Assembly (NCBI RefSeq): GCF_964340395.1
Contig: NC_135553.1
Span: 6,664,501 to 6,728,500 of the forward strand
DNA length: 64,000 bases
Source: Glandiceps talaboti
Taxonomy: Eukaryota > Hemichordata > Enteropneusta > Spengelidae
Direction of reading: 5' to 3'
This document shows, piece after piece, positions 20,896-32,900 of this stretch. The notes under the pieces are model-generated. The model did not search any database and had not been told where the DNA came from. It saw only the letters and a list, made by a program, of their open reading frames with translations. Within the stretch, counting starts at the first letter, position 1, and every line of letters begins with the position of its first letter. Both the position numbers and the translations under genes were made by a program.

Positions 20896-21316
20896 GTACG
20901 TGAAAACCTGCCTAAATATTATCCTTCGTTATTAATTCTGCAAAAACTTTATGCAATTTGCAATATTATTTGCATGGTGTTTCCCTAGCATGGAATAAAT
21001 CGGCATATTGTAGGACAGAACCGAACAACTAATGTTTCTCGTGATCATAATATAGACTAGTTTCTTGCAGCACAGTATTATGACAATACATCATCACAGT
21101 CTGTTATAGTCTTCCATGGCCATCATCATGGGATAGTCGAATTTTGCCAGACCAGTTTCTTTGCAAAGTATGCATTATGATCAGCTTAGGCATCACTTGC
21201 ATGTAATTAGAATAAGTCTTTTAGATTTTAATGTTTTAGAAGACATTGACAGTTTCATAAAACCCATTCGAGAACTATCTGTTCTTGCCAATAATCAAAA
21301 CTATTTTTGAATGCAG

Positions 21317-21439
21317 GGTTCGAAGTCGGAGCCGCAGTGTAGATCACAAGAGCAGTAAAAGTAAAGGAGGGGATAAAAAGGACAAAGAAAGAGGAAGAGA
21401 TAGGAAAAGACGTGCCTCTACAAGTAGTAGCAGTGGGAG
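21317..21439 (+). CDS. RNPS1: RNPS1 basic RS exon
   Basis: Acceptor aatgcag, donor gtaagt. Encodes VRSRSRSVDHKSSKSKGGDK then KDKERGRDRKRRASTSSSSG. Requires a preceding exon ending in phase 2. Confidence 0.9.
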
Positions 21440-24400
21440 GTAAGTTGTCAAAGATATAGCTAAGAGACTTTTCTAGATCTAGAATGACAGTGCTGTATGG
21501 CTCACAGTATTCAAGCTAAACAGCGCTGTCAAGATAGCCAAGTCTCTTTGCTATGAAGGATATGTACTAAATGAGATATTATCATTTGACCTTATAATTA
21601 TGTTTCCATTTCAAAATAGTGTAGGTTGGAGTCAGATTTGATGATCAAGTCAGTCCAGTTTTCTCTCCATAGATTAAAAGTATAGGAGGGTGTGAAAATG
21701 TGATGACAAATCAAACATGGCTGGTAGCCTTCTTGGTCAAAGCCAAGGGAAACTATAATGAAAGAACAAGATGTGTACAAACCACTGCAGTATTGACATT
21801 AGTAATTGTTGGGTAAACAGAATAACTACTGATTTGATCTGAATTTATTGTGTAATAATTTACACAAGTACATGTTAAAATACAAGATATAAAAAATCAC
21901 AGATTTGAAAAACACTTATTTCCAATGTGAACCTCATAGAGAAATTCAAGACGCTGTTGCAATAATGGTATAGAAAAATGTATTACATTACTGAGGTACA
22001 TAAGAATAACAGCCGTTTGAAGAGAGTAAGATGAATGAAGTGAAAATACATTTAGGGTGCATGACCAATGATAGTAGGGTGCAAAGTATTAATAGTAGTG
22101 CGCTAAGCCATGCTAAGAAATCCTCATGGAGAACACTATCATCATAGAACAGTTACTTGGCAATACAAAATTGTTTTGTCATTTTGCATTGATGCACCAC
22201 ACACATGTAGTACTAGTTGATCAAGTTCATTGACAATCGACTGTCTAGTCTTTTTTTGCAGTGATGTCAGATCTGTTTCAAGTTCACCGCACAGTAGGTC
22301 AAGTTCATTGACAACCATTTGTCTTGTCTTTCTTTCGTAGTGATAGCAGCAGATCTTCATCAAGTTCATCGCGTAGTAGGTCAAGTTCATCAGGGTCATC
22401 AAGTAGTTCCAGTAGTAGTTCCAGATCAAGGTCAAGGTCTGGAAGCAGTTCCTCAGGTTCCAGCTCAAGAAGTTCTTCATCCAGTAGATCCAGCAGTAGT
22501 TCAAGTTCACGCAGCCGCAGTCGAAGTCGCAGGAAAAGAGGTGGAAGAAGTGCAAGATCTAGGTCAAGGTCAAGGTAAGACTTTTGAAATAATGTATGCC
22601 CTTCCTATATCCTGATTCTTACCTGTATTGGACCTTGTCAACAAAAGTTAAGAATTCATGTTTATGCTCATAATCATATGCAGAACAATATTAATAGGGT
22701 TTTGGAGTCCTCCAAGAGCTTCCTAAGTTAAGAAAACTTCAAGGATGCATTGAAATTTTCAATTTAACCATATATAAAATATCAGTGACACCCCAGTAAC
22801 AGATATTGAAAGGGGTATATAATTAACATACATTTAGTTTCCTTTACAAGCTACCATAATTCTGTATTGACCCCAGCAAAGTGACAGGGTGATCCCTGCA
22901 GATTTTACCTGCTTACTACTAAATTAGTAATACTACCCTGAGCAAAACCACTACACCTCCTGACTCCAGGGCAGTCTCAGCTGATCAGTCCTTAGTCTCG
23001 AATTTTGCATGACATTCATTCATTCACCTTCGGTGATATCTATAGTAAGAGCTATTTTCTCAAGTCTTCATTGCATAAAGTAAGTGCTGTTCATTTTAAG
23101 ATAGACTGTAAAGTACATTACCAGGCCATCCTCATCAACCTCCTTTGTGGAAAGGGGATGGTAAGACCATACCCGCCATGGCTGATCTTTTCATCTAATT
23201 TCAAGACAATTTACTTCAAATCATTATCCAATCTTTCAGATCCCCTCGAAAGAGAAAACGGAGTCCAACTCCCAAACCAACAAAGCTACATATCGGACGA
23301 CTTACACGAAATGTTAATAAGGAGCATCTAACAGAAATTTTTTCAGTCTATGGCAAGGTGAAAACAGTAGAAATGCCCATGGATAGGTTCAATACTCACT
23401 TATCGAGAGGATTTGCGTACGTAGAGTTTATCAGTGCTGATGATGCAGAGAAAGCCAAGAAACACATGGATGGAGGTAAGATAGTCAACTATTTAACAGA
23501 GGTATTATCTATTTATCAACCTTTTCCAGCAGGTGCAGTGTTTACCAATGATACTTTTGAATTATATGCTTTAAATCTATGTACAAGTTCTTGGAACGCA
23601 AACCAGTTTTAGAGTTGTCTCGTGCTTAGTGCTAAATGCACTACTAATTCTTAGTGAATGGGAGAGCACAAAGAAGAGTATGGGTCCCCCCTCCCGGACC
23701 CTCCCCCCTCGGCTGCAAGTGGCCGTGCCAGCTGCACGCAGCTGGCCCCCTGTTTATCTCATTTGGCCTGCTGTTTTAATTTCTAGTGAAAACCCTGGGT
23801 TCCATACTAAATATTTATGCTGTTGTCAAAGAAGGTCTCATAATCGTTTGTTGATGATAAATGGAGACTGTACACTGGTGTCCCATCAACGTGTTTTATT
23901 AATTTTGTTTACAAGTATTCCCTTACAGTAAAGGGGAAGGTAACCTTGTGAATTCACATTGTTTAATAAAAGCTTGGATGCTAAGTGAGATAAAATGCAT
24001 GACATTAACTTCCACTTATCAGTATGGAGTTGGCATCGGTCCAAACTTAGGTGGAAGTGATGTATAAGTAAGGTACTGAGAAATGAGAGTGAATGAAACC
24101 AGCAACACATTTTCTCTCATTTAACATGCAAGTTTTTATTAAACATGGTGAATTCACAAGGTGGTCTTTCCCCTTTTAATACCATGGTTTAGCCTGAAAC
24201 TTAGTATTCTGAGATTTCATGTCTTATGCAGTCGGTAGGTAAATAAAATGACAATGATTTATAGCATGAATTGTATCTGTGATTCAAAGAGACATTTAAG
24301 TGTTAAAACTTCCATGAAGTGTACCATAGTATGTAGGTAAATACTCTTGAGTTCCTCTAGCTGTATTGTTTGGTTTCCCTGTAAAGTCAATACAAAATTG

Positions 24401-25566
24401 AAACTGTCTAAATTTCTCTAGATTGCCCCTCCTTTGATACTTGGTATTAAACCATAGGAAAATAACTGCAGAAAGTTTTAAGAAGCTAGCAGTATTTTCT
24501 GTAGGATATCCACAATTTGAGAACTAATCATTCCATTATAATACAACCAAGAATGATGTTTGCATGCTCTAGAAGCATATTATGCAGCCGTTTCAATCAC
24601 TCAGTTTAGCTAAAATATACAAATTGAGTTTATGCTGAATATGGAACTACTACATAATAATCCATTGTGATGTTACTGTGTTACAGGTCAAATAGATGGT
24701 CAGGAAGTGTCTGCTGCCATGATACTAGCACCTAGACCTAGGCCAATGCCTCCAAGACGTAGTCCACCACGTAGAATGCCACCTTGGAGGAGATCTCCAC
24801 CTAGATACCAAAACAGACGAAGGTAAGTTATCTAATTTTATTAAACAATAGAAGTCATAGCACTTTTTTCACCGATCACTCTGCTTACCCAAGAGTAAGT
24901 GTATTATCAGTCATATTTTTATTGTCAGTTTTATCTAATGATTCGTAAAGCCAGATTTAAAATGTGTGTAAATATTGATCAATTGCTTAACCCAGAATCC
25001 AGCGTGATTGAAAAAACCACCACACCACTTTTACAATGCTAAAGCATGGCTCCTAGAAAAAAGACTGGAGAAATACTCTGGCTTGGGAGTATTAAATTGA
25101 TCATTCAGATTACTTAATAGCAAATATTTCTTGACCCATTCAAATGATGAAATGGTAACCTTCATGGTAGTCTTGTAGTAAGACCCAGATCTTTGGCCAG
25201 AAGATTGCCGAACAAAAACCAAGGATGACAGTACCTCTGGTGCATAGTGCAGGTGTAAATGCCCTCAATATGCACCTTTGGTGCGATATGACCTTGGTCA
25301 CCTGATATCAAAAGAGAGACCGACAGTCTCACAGATAGACTACCTTCATGGTAACAGTAGTGTTAATGAACCAGCTCAAAAACTTCATAAAAACCTTCGT
25401 TTTATGGAAATGTAATGATGAGTATGCAAATATTAGAATAAGTCATATTTCTTTGTATTGTAGGTCGCCGCCGCGCAGACGATCACCGCCACGTAGACGA
25501 TCAAGATCACGATCACCGGTCAGAAGACGTAGATACAGTCGTTCAAGTTCTAGTTCATCTCGTTAG
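21317..25566 (+). CDS. RNPS1: RNPS1, RNA-binding protein with Ser-rich domain (first exon uncertain)
   Basis: Nuclear splicing activator and peripheral exon-junction-complex protein (ASAP/PSAP complexes) linked to nonsense-mediated decay. Five in-phase coding exons: 21317-21439, 22341-22574, 23240-23475, 24687-24822 and 25464-25566 (TAG). Order: a basic Arg/Ser/Lys N-terminus (VRSRSRSVDHKSSKSK), a Ser/Arg/Gly tract of about 78 residues, then PTPKPTKLHIGRLTRNV. The single RRM has RNP2 LHIGRL and RNP1 RGFAYVEF and ends HMDGGQIDGQEV. The C-terminus is Arg/Pro/Ser-rich, with RSPPRR-type repeats and SSSSSSR. Domain order, the PTK-HIGRLTRNV stretch and the C-terminus match vertebrate RNPS1. About 277 residues plus a short missing N-terminus. 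The acceptor of the second exon is tandemly duplicated. Confidence 0.96.
21440..22220. other. RNPS1 intron
   Basis: Unique AT-rich intron upstream of the duplicated acceptor. Nothing else recognised. Confidence 0.6.
22221..22340 (+). repeat. Tandem duplication of the RNPS1 3' splice site
   Basis: tcaagttcattgacaa plus a pyrimidine tract and AG occurs at 22221-22261 and again at 22299-22340, offset 78 bp. The bases after the first AG (tgatgtcagatctg) resemble those after the true acceptor (tgatagcagcagatct). The first AG is a usable-looking alternative acceptor. Confidence 0.85.
22341..22574 (+). CDS. RNPS1: RNPS1 Ser-rich exon
   Basis: Acceptor ctttcgtag, donor gtaaga. Encodes about 78 residues, almost all Ser, Arg and Gly, ending RKRGGRSARSRSRS. 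Corresponds to the serine-rich domain that gives RNPS1 its name. Confidence 0.93.
22575..23239. other. RNPS1 intron
   Basis: Unique intron sequence; no further feature seen. Confidence 0.6.
23240..23475 (+). CDS. RNPS1: RNPS1 RRM exon
   Basis: Acceptor tctttcag, donor gtaaga. Encodes PTPKPTKLHIGRLTRNVNKE through SRGFAYVEFISADDAEKAKK to HMDG. Contains both RNP motifs. Confidence 0.97.
23476..24686. other. RNPS1 intron with a GC-rich island
   Basis: A G/C-rich segment of about 75 bp at 23680-23755, with C runs and a gcagctggc palindrome-like core, stands out from AT-rich surroundings. The remainder is unique. Confidence 0.6.
24687..24822 (+). CDS. RNPS1: RNPS1 RRM end and Pro/Arg exon
   Basis: Acceptor tgttacag, donor gtaagt. 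Encodes GQIDGQEVSAAMILAPRPRP then MPPRRSPPRRMPPWRRSPPR. Matches the vertebrate QIDGQEITATAVLAP segment. Confidence 0.96.
24823..25463. other. RNPS1 last intron
   Basis: Unique intron; no other feature seen. Confidence 0.6.
25464..25566 (+). CDS. RNPS1: RNPS1 last coding exon
   Basis: Acceptor tattgtag. Encodes SPPRRRSPPRRRSRSRSPVR then RRRYSRSSSSSSR and TAG at 25564-25566. Typical RNPS1 C-terminus. Confidence 0.96.
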
Positions 25567-25771
25567 CACATTCCTTGTCATACTTTATATGTTCTTTCAA
25601 CTTTGTTTTTATTTAAGTATTTTGTAGGTAGAAAAACAGTACATAAATTTTTAGGAAACAAGTAGATTTTGATTCTGAATTGTGAGCCTGATTGATGTAT
25701 AAGTGATGATAGTGTATTGAGACTATACCGTTGATCTTTTGTATTTCCCCTTCTTGTTTATAAGAAAACTA

Positions 25772-26214
25772 GCCTACCTGTAGACTCAAAGGAACTAGTG
25801 TTGCTACACTATTTGCTATCCTAACTGACATTTTGATTTCGAATTTTGCTGTCCTTTTCTCGTCTATGATCATAGCTGTGTTCCACTGGTCTAGAAGCCA
25901 CGCCCCGCCACACATGGTGTGTAAAACATTAGCGTAAATTTGAGAATATGACATACATACTTAGAGTGAGGTCCCATTTCCATGACGACACCTAATTGTG
26001 GATTCATCATGTGACCTGATGACACTATGTAAATATGTCTTACTATATATTTGGCCTGTCACGTTCTATACAGAAATACCATTCGAGACCAGTGGAACAC
26101 AGCTATGATCATAGACGAGAAAAGAAGAGTCATAGAACATGAAATTCAAAGTCAAAATGTCATTTAGGATAGCAAATAACGTAGTATCTAGTCCTTTGAG
26201 TCTATTTGTAGGCT
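25772..26214. mobile_element. Foldback MITE with about 125-bp arms in RNPS1 3' region
   Basis: 25772-25894 is matched by the reverse complement of 26084-26214. Shared words include tagactcaaagga, tttgctatcctaa, tgacattttga and tctcgtctatgatcatagct + gtgttccactggtct. The loop is about 190 bp. It lies 200 bp after the RNPS1 stop, before any clear poly(A) signal (ATTAAA at 26775, AATAAA at 27315), so it may be transcribed. Confidence 0.9.
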
Positions 26215-27410
26215 ATCAGAAAACATGTACACATACTTTTTGAGAGATTGTTTTACAGATTATAGTACACATCAGCAGAGAGAAAAAACATTGTCCTTTA
26301 TTTTCACTTGATGAGAAATTGGTGATACTTTTCAATCCCCTTATTTTCATAGGGTACTGCCGTGATTTTAACCCCCTGCAATATTCACATCATGATCAGA
26401 GACATAGATGGATGTATTGGACAAAATATTAATAATACTTTTAATTTTCTTTTGCTCAAAATTTAACAATATTGAGGACCAAGATAAGATACAAGTGTTC
26501 ATTGGTCTGTACAGTACTTCTTGAGAGATAATTCAATGGGGTCAGATTTGATTAATTTGAGGAATGGCATACAGGATCTAATTTTATTGATATTAATCAA
26601 TCAATCAAAAACATTTATGAAGTCCAGCACATAGTAATAATGTTAGATGCAAATATAGAGCAGGAATCGTGTCAATAGTCAAGTCTCAGCATTTGTCAAT
26701 TGTTGTTAATTCTGTTTTTTCCAACTTACAGGGTTTTTTTTGTGTACAAACAACTATACCCTGGTAGAAAAAGGATTAAATATACACTTGAAATGTAAAC
26801 TCACCAAAGCATGTTGATATCTTTGCTGTTTATCCAAATTATCATAATTTTCATATCAATTTTGGTTTATTTTAAAATGAATGTATTGAAAGAGATGTCT
26901 TTTATCAAGCAATTTCTGTGCAGTTTGTGAGATTGTTTTAATGATTTCTGTTATCTTTTTGCGTGTCTCCTGTGAATTAGGTGGCAGGATATAATGAGTA
27001 CATCCATTTTCAAAATAATTCCAACAACAGTTAAGTCACTGTGAATGTTTTATAGACAAGTCTAAAGTGTCAGAGCAGCTTGGTGACTTTGTATGTTTGA
27101 TAGCGAAGTTTAAAAAAATAGAAGGCCCTTTTACTTAGACACTAGATCATAGAGAATGCGTACACATATAGTAACTATACTAGAGGAAGGGACGATGTTG
27201 ATGTCAGATTGGATTGCAGTTTGTAAGAAATTTTTTTTTGTACAGGTACATGTAATGATTTCCCAGGAGCTTCAATATATTGTCATGTTGATGAGAGTCC
27301 AAACTTGGTTTGAAAATAAAACCTTTTATAAAATATTTTTCCTTTGTAATTGTTGAATGTAGTGTAATAAGGTTGAAGTAAACTAGCTAATACCATGGTG
27401 TGACTTGGTT
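26215..27410. other. RNPS1 downstream region
   Basis: AT-rich unique sequence. Candidate poly(A) signals are ATTAAA at 26775-26780 and AATAAA at 27315-27320. No gene seen. Confidence 0.5.
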
Positions 27411-27529
27411 TCAATGTAAATGCAAGTAAAGTGTGTATGTGAAAATAAGAGATGAGGATGTAGTGATACAATGAACATCGCTACAAGGGAGGAGTGGTAT
27501 TAGTATGACATTAAACTCTGTGCTAATAT

Positions 27530-28497
27530 GCCTCGTATTTCTGATACTACTGTATGTGTTACAATGAGCAACAATACAAACTCTCCAGTGCTGGGTGAAG
27601 GAACTGGTAGTGATCTGGCTATGGACAACGATATTGGACCCCTGTGTGTTGAGTATATTGCATCCACTGACCATGTACTAGTAAGTAGTGCACTGTGTTA
27701 TTGAACAAATTGTGTGCATATGTATCTCTCTTTATAGTTTTGTTTTACTGTATAATTAAAGACCCTTTTCGACTTGGTACCATTGGCGGTATTTTTTGAA
27801 TATTCGTAAATACCTAAATAACGTCATTGTTTTGTATTATGACCATCCTTGAATAGAGAATATTAACTGGCAAGTGACAGTGGTACGGACGATCAATTAA
27901 AAATACGAAAGTTTGGTTACAAGGTAGCTGAATAGCATTACCACAGCCCACACGCGACTCTGGGATTTACACGAAAGAAATGTATCCGGAAATCCGACAT
28001 TATCTTGTAAATCGTCTGACACCAACCTTTAAGGTCAAATCATAATACAGTCGTATTATTGTGTGGCGCGTGCGACCTGGACTCTAATACGCATGTGCAA
28101 TACTTTAAAGGGTAAACTGTGTGTGGTCTTGGTCCTTGTCACGATTCCCATGATTTTTAGGAGTCAACTTACACTCTACAAAAAGTTACTTTTCAGGTGA
28201 AATTCTGAAACAGATTGACAATTACAGTCGTTTCAATAGCAGAACCAACGAAAATGTTCATGCAGATGTTTGTTGAGAGACAGTGAATGAACAGCAAGAA
28301 TTACGGGTTTCATCGGTGACAGTATTTTTTCCGGAGTCGATTTAAAAAAAATGATGATCCATCGAGTCATTTATTATTGTACCGATGTTGTCAAATGGCA
28401 AGATTTATCAGGAATCGAATTGGTTCACGATCGATCGAATATTTCTTTCTTTGCTTACGTGATTGATTTTACTGATTGATTGATTGCTTGATTGTTA
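27530..28497. other. Intergenic region with an orphan open segment
   Basis: 27534-27680 (+) reads MPRISDTTVCVTMSNNTNSP and continues open, ending exactly at a gtaagt donor. No acceptor, homology or promoter supports it. From 27760 to 28150 CpG is more frequent than around, so it might be a regulatory region. Confidence 0.25.
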
Positions 28498-28653
28498 GTT
28501 TGAGTGAGTGAGTGAGTGAGTGAGTGAGTGAGTGAGTGAGTGAGTGAGTGAGTGAGTGAGTGAGTGAGTGAGTGAGTGAGTGAGTGAGTGATCGATGAGT
28601 GAGTGAGTGAGTGAGTGAGTGAGTGAGTGAGTGAGTGAGTGAGTGAGTGAGTG
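28498..28653. repeat. (GTGA)n microsatellite
   Basis: About 38 GTGA units, interrupted once by gatcgat near 28590. It lies upstream of the J-domain gene. Confidence 0.97.
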
Positions 28654-29774
28654 AAGATATGGTTGATTATCTGGTTGAAACATCTATTTCTGTGGGCTTA
28701 TAACAGTTTCACGTAGTTTGGTGGGTTTTTCTCCTAAATACTGTAAATTTCAAGTTATACCACGGATCGGAGCAATCACAAGTCGCAAAAATCAAACTCT
28801 AAAGCTCTTCCTCAAACTAAATATCTAAACCAATTTTATATCACTGAATTGATGAGGCGTGGGCCTATATGACAGTTTCCGGCCTTTCTTTGTGCATTAC
28901 TGAAGTTTTACATGTAAACTGCTACAGTGATGTCATTGAGAATTGGCTTTTGTTTGAGAGAAGTTGATTGATACACTGCATACATATTATGCACATATAG
29001 GCCTTTGTGAAGAATGATGTGTTGAAGTATTATGAAGTCGGATTTGTTGAAAACACTTTTTTTTTTTAATTCTTCTGTGAGAAACACTTAGTACTAGGCC
29101 TAAATGAAATGACGAGGTAGATCTATTGAACAAACAGCAAGCAAGCAAAACAACAACAAACACCCAATCGAAACAAATGCAAACAAACACAACAGGAGAG
29201 GAATTAATAAACCGTTAACGTTTTGACAATTGGTAAGCTTACTATTTGAAAATGTTTGTTTTGATGATATACTGGCGGCCTTAATAAACAGTTTTTTCCC
29301 TCGTACATGTACTTCATATTATTTGCTAAGTTAGTATTCTGAAAATTTTCGCAGTACAATGTACTGAACAGATAATTCATTACTTTGGTTCTTTGTTTTT
29401 CCTCCATTCACCATGAAATATCCTTTTATGGACGTTCGCGGACAAATAAGCAAGACATTATCAGTGAGTAGTTGTAATGATGAAAAGTACGTCACTTTCA
29501 CTATTTTGGCAATATTTATCAAGCCTTTATTTAAAAAAAAAAGGAAATTAAATGACACATTCAAATATGAATTCAATATATACAATGCAGTTAATGGTTT
29601 TCCGGTTTCTTCAAAGTAACAAATATATATTTGATTTGGTCGGCTATTTCACGAAAAATATATTAGCAGTCTGCGACAAATTACCCCATTCCCTGATAGG
29701 ACATAAATTACTCTGAATCCATAATATACAGGGTATGCTGGGAAATACCCGATCTCTGCGGGAAGGGGTACTCT
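28654..29774. other. Upstream region of the J-domain gene
   Basis: Unique AT-rich sequence with short poly(T) and poly(A) runs. No exon was recognised. Confidence 0.5.
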
Positions 29775-29787
29775 GCCGCCATCTTGG
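29775..29787 (-). promoter_or_regulatory. YY1 consensus at J-domain gene start
   Basis: GCCGCCATCTTGG reads CCAAGATGGCGGC on the minus strand, a full YY1/Pho motif. It lies 101 bp before the ATG at 29888. YY1 sites of this kind commonly sit at transcription starts, which suggests the promoter is here. Confidence 0.65.
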
Positions 29788-29887
29788 ATTATCAATTGGT
29801 CCAAAGAGAAGAATTTTGCCAGATTCTCGACACTGCGGTAAGGATATCGTCAAGAGTTCAAATGAATCTACCGTGACATTCGTCTCT

Positions 29888-29951
29888 ATGATGTCTCAAG
29901 AGAAAGAAAGCAGCTATGAAGTACTTTGTTTAGAAATAAATGCTTCACACA
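29888..29951 (+). CDS. J-domain gene exon 1 (helix I)
   Basis: Two adjacent ATGs, then 19 codons and a gtaagt donor; phase 1. SYEVLCLEINAS matches the YYEVLGVxxNAS start of J domains. Promoter-type sequence lies just upstream. Confidence 0.8.
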
Positions 29952-32900
29952 GTAAGTAAAACGCTATCTTCTTACGCAGTACGTATATTATGCACGAAGT
30001 TGCCGCAGTGTCAACAATGTTCGACACAACCAAAATACCCGTGTTTTTTATGTTATTTGCGATCATATTTCGATGTAACACCTTATGATTACGTCGCAGT
30101 AGATTACTTCCTTCAATACCTAACCGACGGCGTTGACAGATAATCAACTGAAGGCATGTGCATACCGCAACACTTTATTGTTTTCACCCCATTGTCGGCA
30201 AAACCGCAAATTACTCGTCAGAGAGGCACTTGTCGCAGCTGCTGATGTGAATACAACTGCTTCTCTCCTTCTTACACGTTGCCCCGTCAAATATACTTGA
30301 ATCTCTATGAGAAGAAAGTAACTGTCCATATTTAGAGTAGTGGCAACTACGTGTATGCTTACTGAGAAAAAACAGACCCTGTATTTAAATTATTCAACGT
30401 AGTGCACACTGCACAGTAATTACGTGTCAGAGAGAATCGTACGTATGCTGTAACAATACACATAGAACATACATACACACACATGGCAGATTCACAGAAA
30501 TGGTTCTTGACCCAAGGTGCGGTAATGTCAGAAGTCACAACAAGTGAAGGATGTGGCATTGTATAAATTGCTATCTCTTCAGTTAGTGCAAAGATGACTA
30601 GGATCATGGAAATGGGCATTCCAACTTTCCTCTACCAGTTGAGTTGTATGGGTTCATGAGAAAGTTTGAATTGCATAAACAGTATATACATAATATTGAC
30701 ACCACAGAAAAGAGAGGGTATATAGACAGGGAGTGGCACATAATGCAACCAGACAGAGAGCATCTATAAGGGAGGACTGTTGACTATGTCAGTGTTGTCT
30801 TCTATTTTAACAACATTGCAGATTCTTACTATTGTTACAGGTAAAACCAAACTGTGTGGACAGGCATGATTACATCACCTGCTGCATAGTTGTATGTCTG
30901 TTTTACATTTTAAACATTACAGTGACACAGAATTATAGATTGTTCTGAAACTGATAACAACACTTTGCTTTTCTGTTTTGATAATGGGCTAATATTGATT
31001 TCATATCATATTTGGAGTACACTACTCATGTTATCATCAAGTCTGTTTGCAGAACATTCATTGTACTTGGTATAAAAGTCACAGTCTGTCTATAATTACA
31101 ATTTACAAAGGGACTGTGGTGTACTGTGTTATTTCTAATTGAACTGGTGGAGTTTACCACCATATGTATGATATGCATGTGTATCATCATGTGCTGTGTA
31201 CTACCACCACATCATAGATTTTGTCCATATACAATAACATATATTTAAGAAGTCTAATTATCAATTTTCATGATAATGATTGAGGACCCTTGCATAAAAT
31301 ACTTAAAAGCTGATCAAATCTCATGTAATTCCCATATGCTTAACTATATGTCCAAATTTAAGACCCTCAAAAAACAGCTGAAGTACTCTTAGGGTCCCTC
31401 CACTCAATAAGATTTCATATACCTGCCAACTAACAAAATATGAAATTATGTCACAAATGTATCATGAAGCAGATACAGTGATATAAATCCCCCCAAGAAA
31501 ATATACACCCATGATGATGTTGATGTCAAATGTAAGTTTTATATAAGGAAGCAAAGTAGAGCCAACCTGATTCTACTAGTTTTATCTGTGTTATCAGTTG
31601 TATCACAGCTTAGATAAAATCTTTATTTGCTAACTGTACACAGCAAAACTATTGTGATTTTCAGCAGAAGGGTGACTGATAGTCCATTAGGTAACTGGTA
31701 GATTGAGAATACCCATGAAGTCATGATGACATAAATACATATATAATATGTGTATCTGTTCAGAAATTCAGACACTTTTTCCCTTGAAACTGCACAATGC
31801 TACACTATCACTTTCAACAGCTGTAATCATTCAAAATGTATACTGCTCCCATGATAGAATACTTCTTATCTGAAATTAAAACTTACGAAGGAAACACCCA
31901 GTAATGGCAGTATGCTGTGAAATAGTCTCTTGGGTGTTGCTGTTCATCATTATGAAATGAACACTTTCCAAAAGAAGCACTGAGCACACTATTATTAAGA
32001 TATTTTCTTGACTGTCAGAACTTCATCTGAAATTAATACTCTTTTTCCCCAGAGGGTATTTGTTTGTATACAACTAAGCACAAGTTGGGAGAAAAAGGAT
32101 TGGACCTTTTCAAAAAGGCACTGAGCATACTGTAAAATATTCTCTGGAGTCAGGACTATTAGTATCGTTGTTTATCTGAAATTAAAACTTTCCAAGAGAA
32201 GCACAGAGCACATTGTAAGATATTTCTTGACTATTGTATACATCTGAAATTAAAAGTTTATTAGAATTACTGAGCATCCTGTAAAATATTCTCTGAACTA
32301 TCACTGTTCATTTAAAAATTAAAAGATAACATAGAAATGTTGAACATACTATAACATTTTCTTAAACATGTAAAATAAAAATGTTTATTAGTAATGCAGT
32401 GATATTAAATTTTAAACTCCTGAATCAGACAACAACAAATGTATCAACTAGAATACAGGTTTCCACTGAATTTTGAGTAAGAAATTCAACTGTACAGTAG
32501 ATGTATGTTCAAGAATCTGGTATTTAGATGTTATTCCCTAATATTTTTCTTCATTCAGCCAAGGAAAATATGAGGGACTAAGGAGTCTTTGTTACTATGA
32601 GTCTAGCAACTTGTAGTGACAACCCTTAGGTCACAGGTATTTTCTGGCTGAATGAAGAAAAATATTGGAGAATAACATAATTATACCAGCGCCAGTAATA
32701 TTAAAGAAAAATCAGGGAAAGTAATGACAATTTTGAACGTTTTGACTCATACTTTGAACACAACAGAACCAGTGACATAGACATGCGTTGTCATGACATA
32801 GACGTGAGTTGTTGTGATGTAGAAAGACAAGAGTATATATTCCATATTTGTTGTTCAACTTGGCTTGTGCATGGTATAAGAGTGTTATATGATTCTACTA

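Noticed and set aside
22142-22555. 137-residue minus-strand frame across the RNPS1 Ser-rich exon
   Set aside because: Shadow of the plus-strand Ser/Arg codons; the plus strand has the RNPS1 homology and splice sites.
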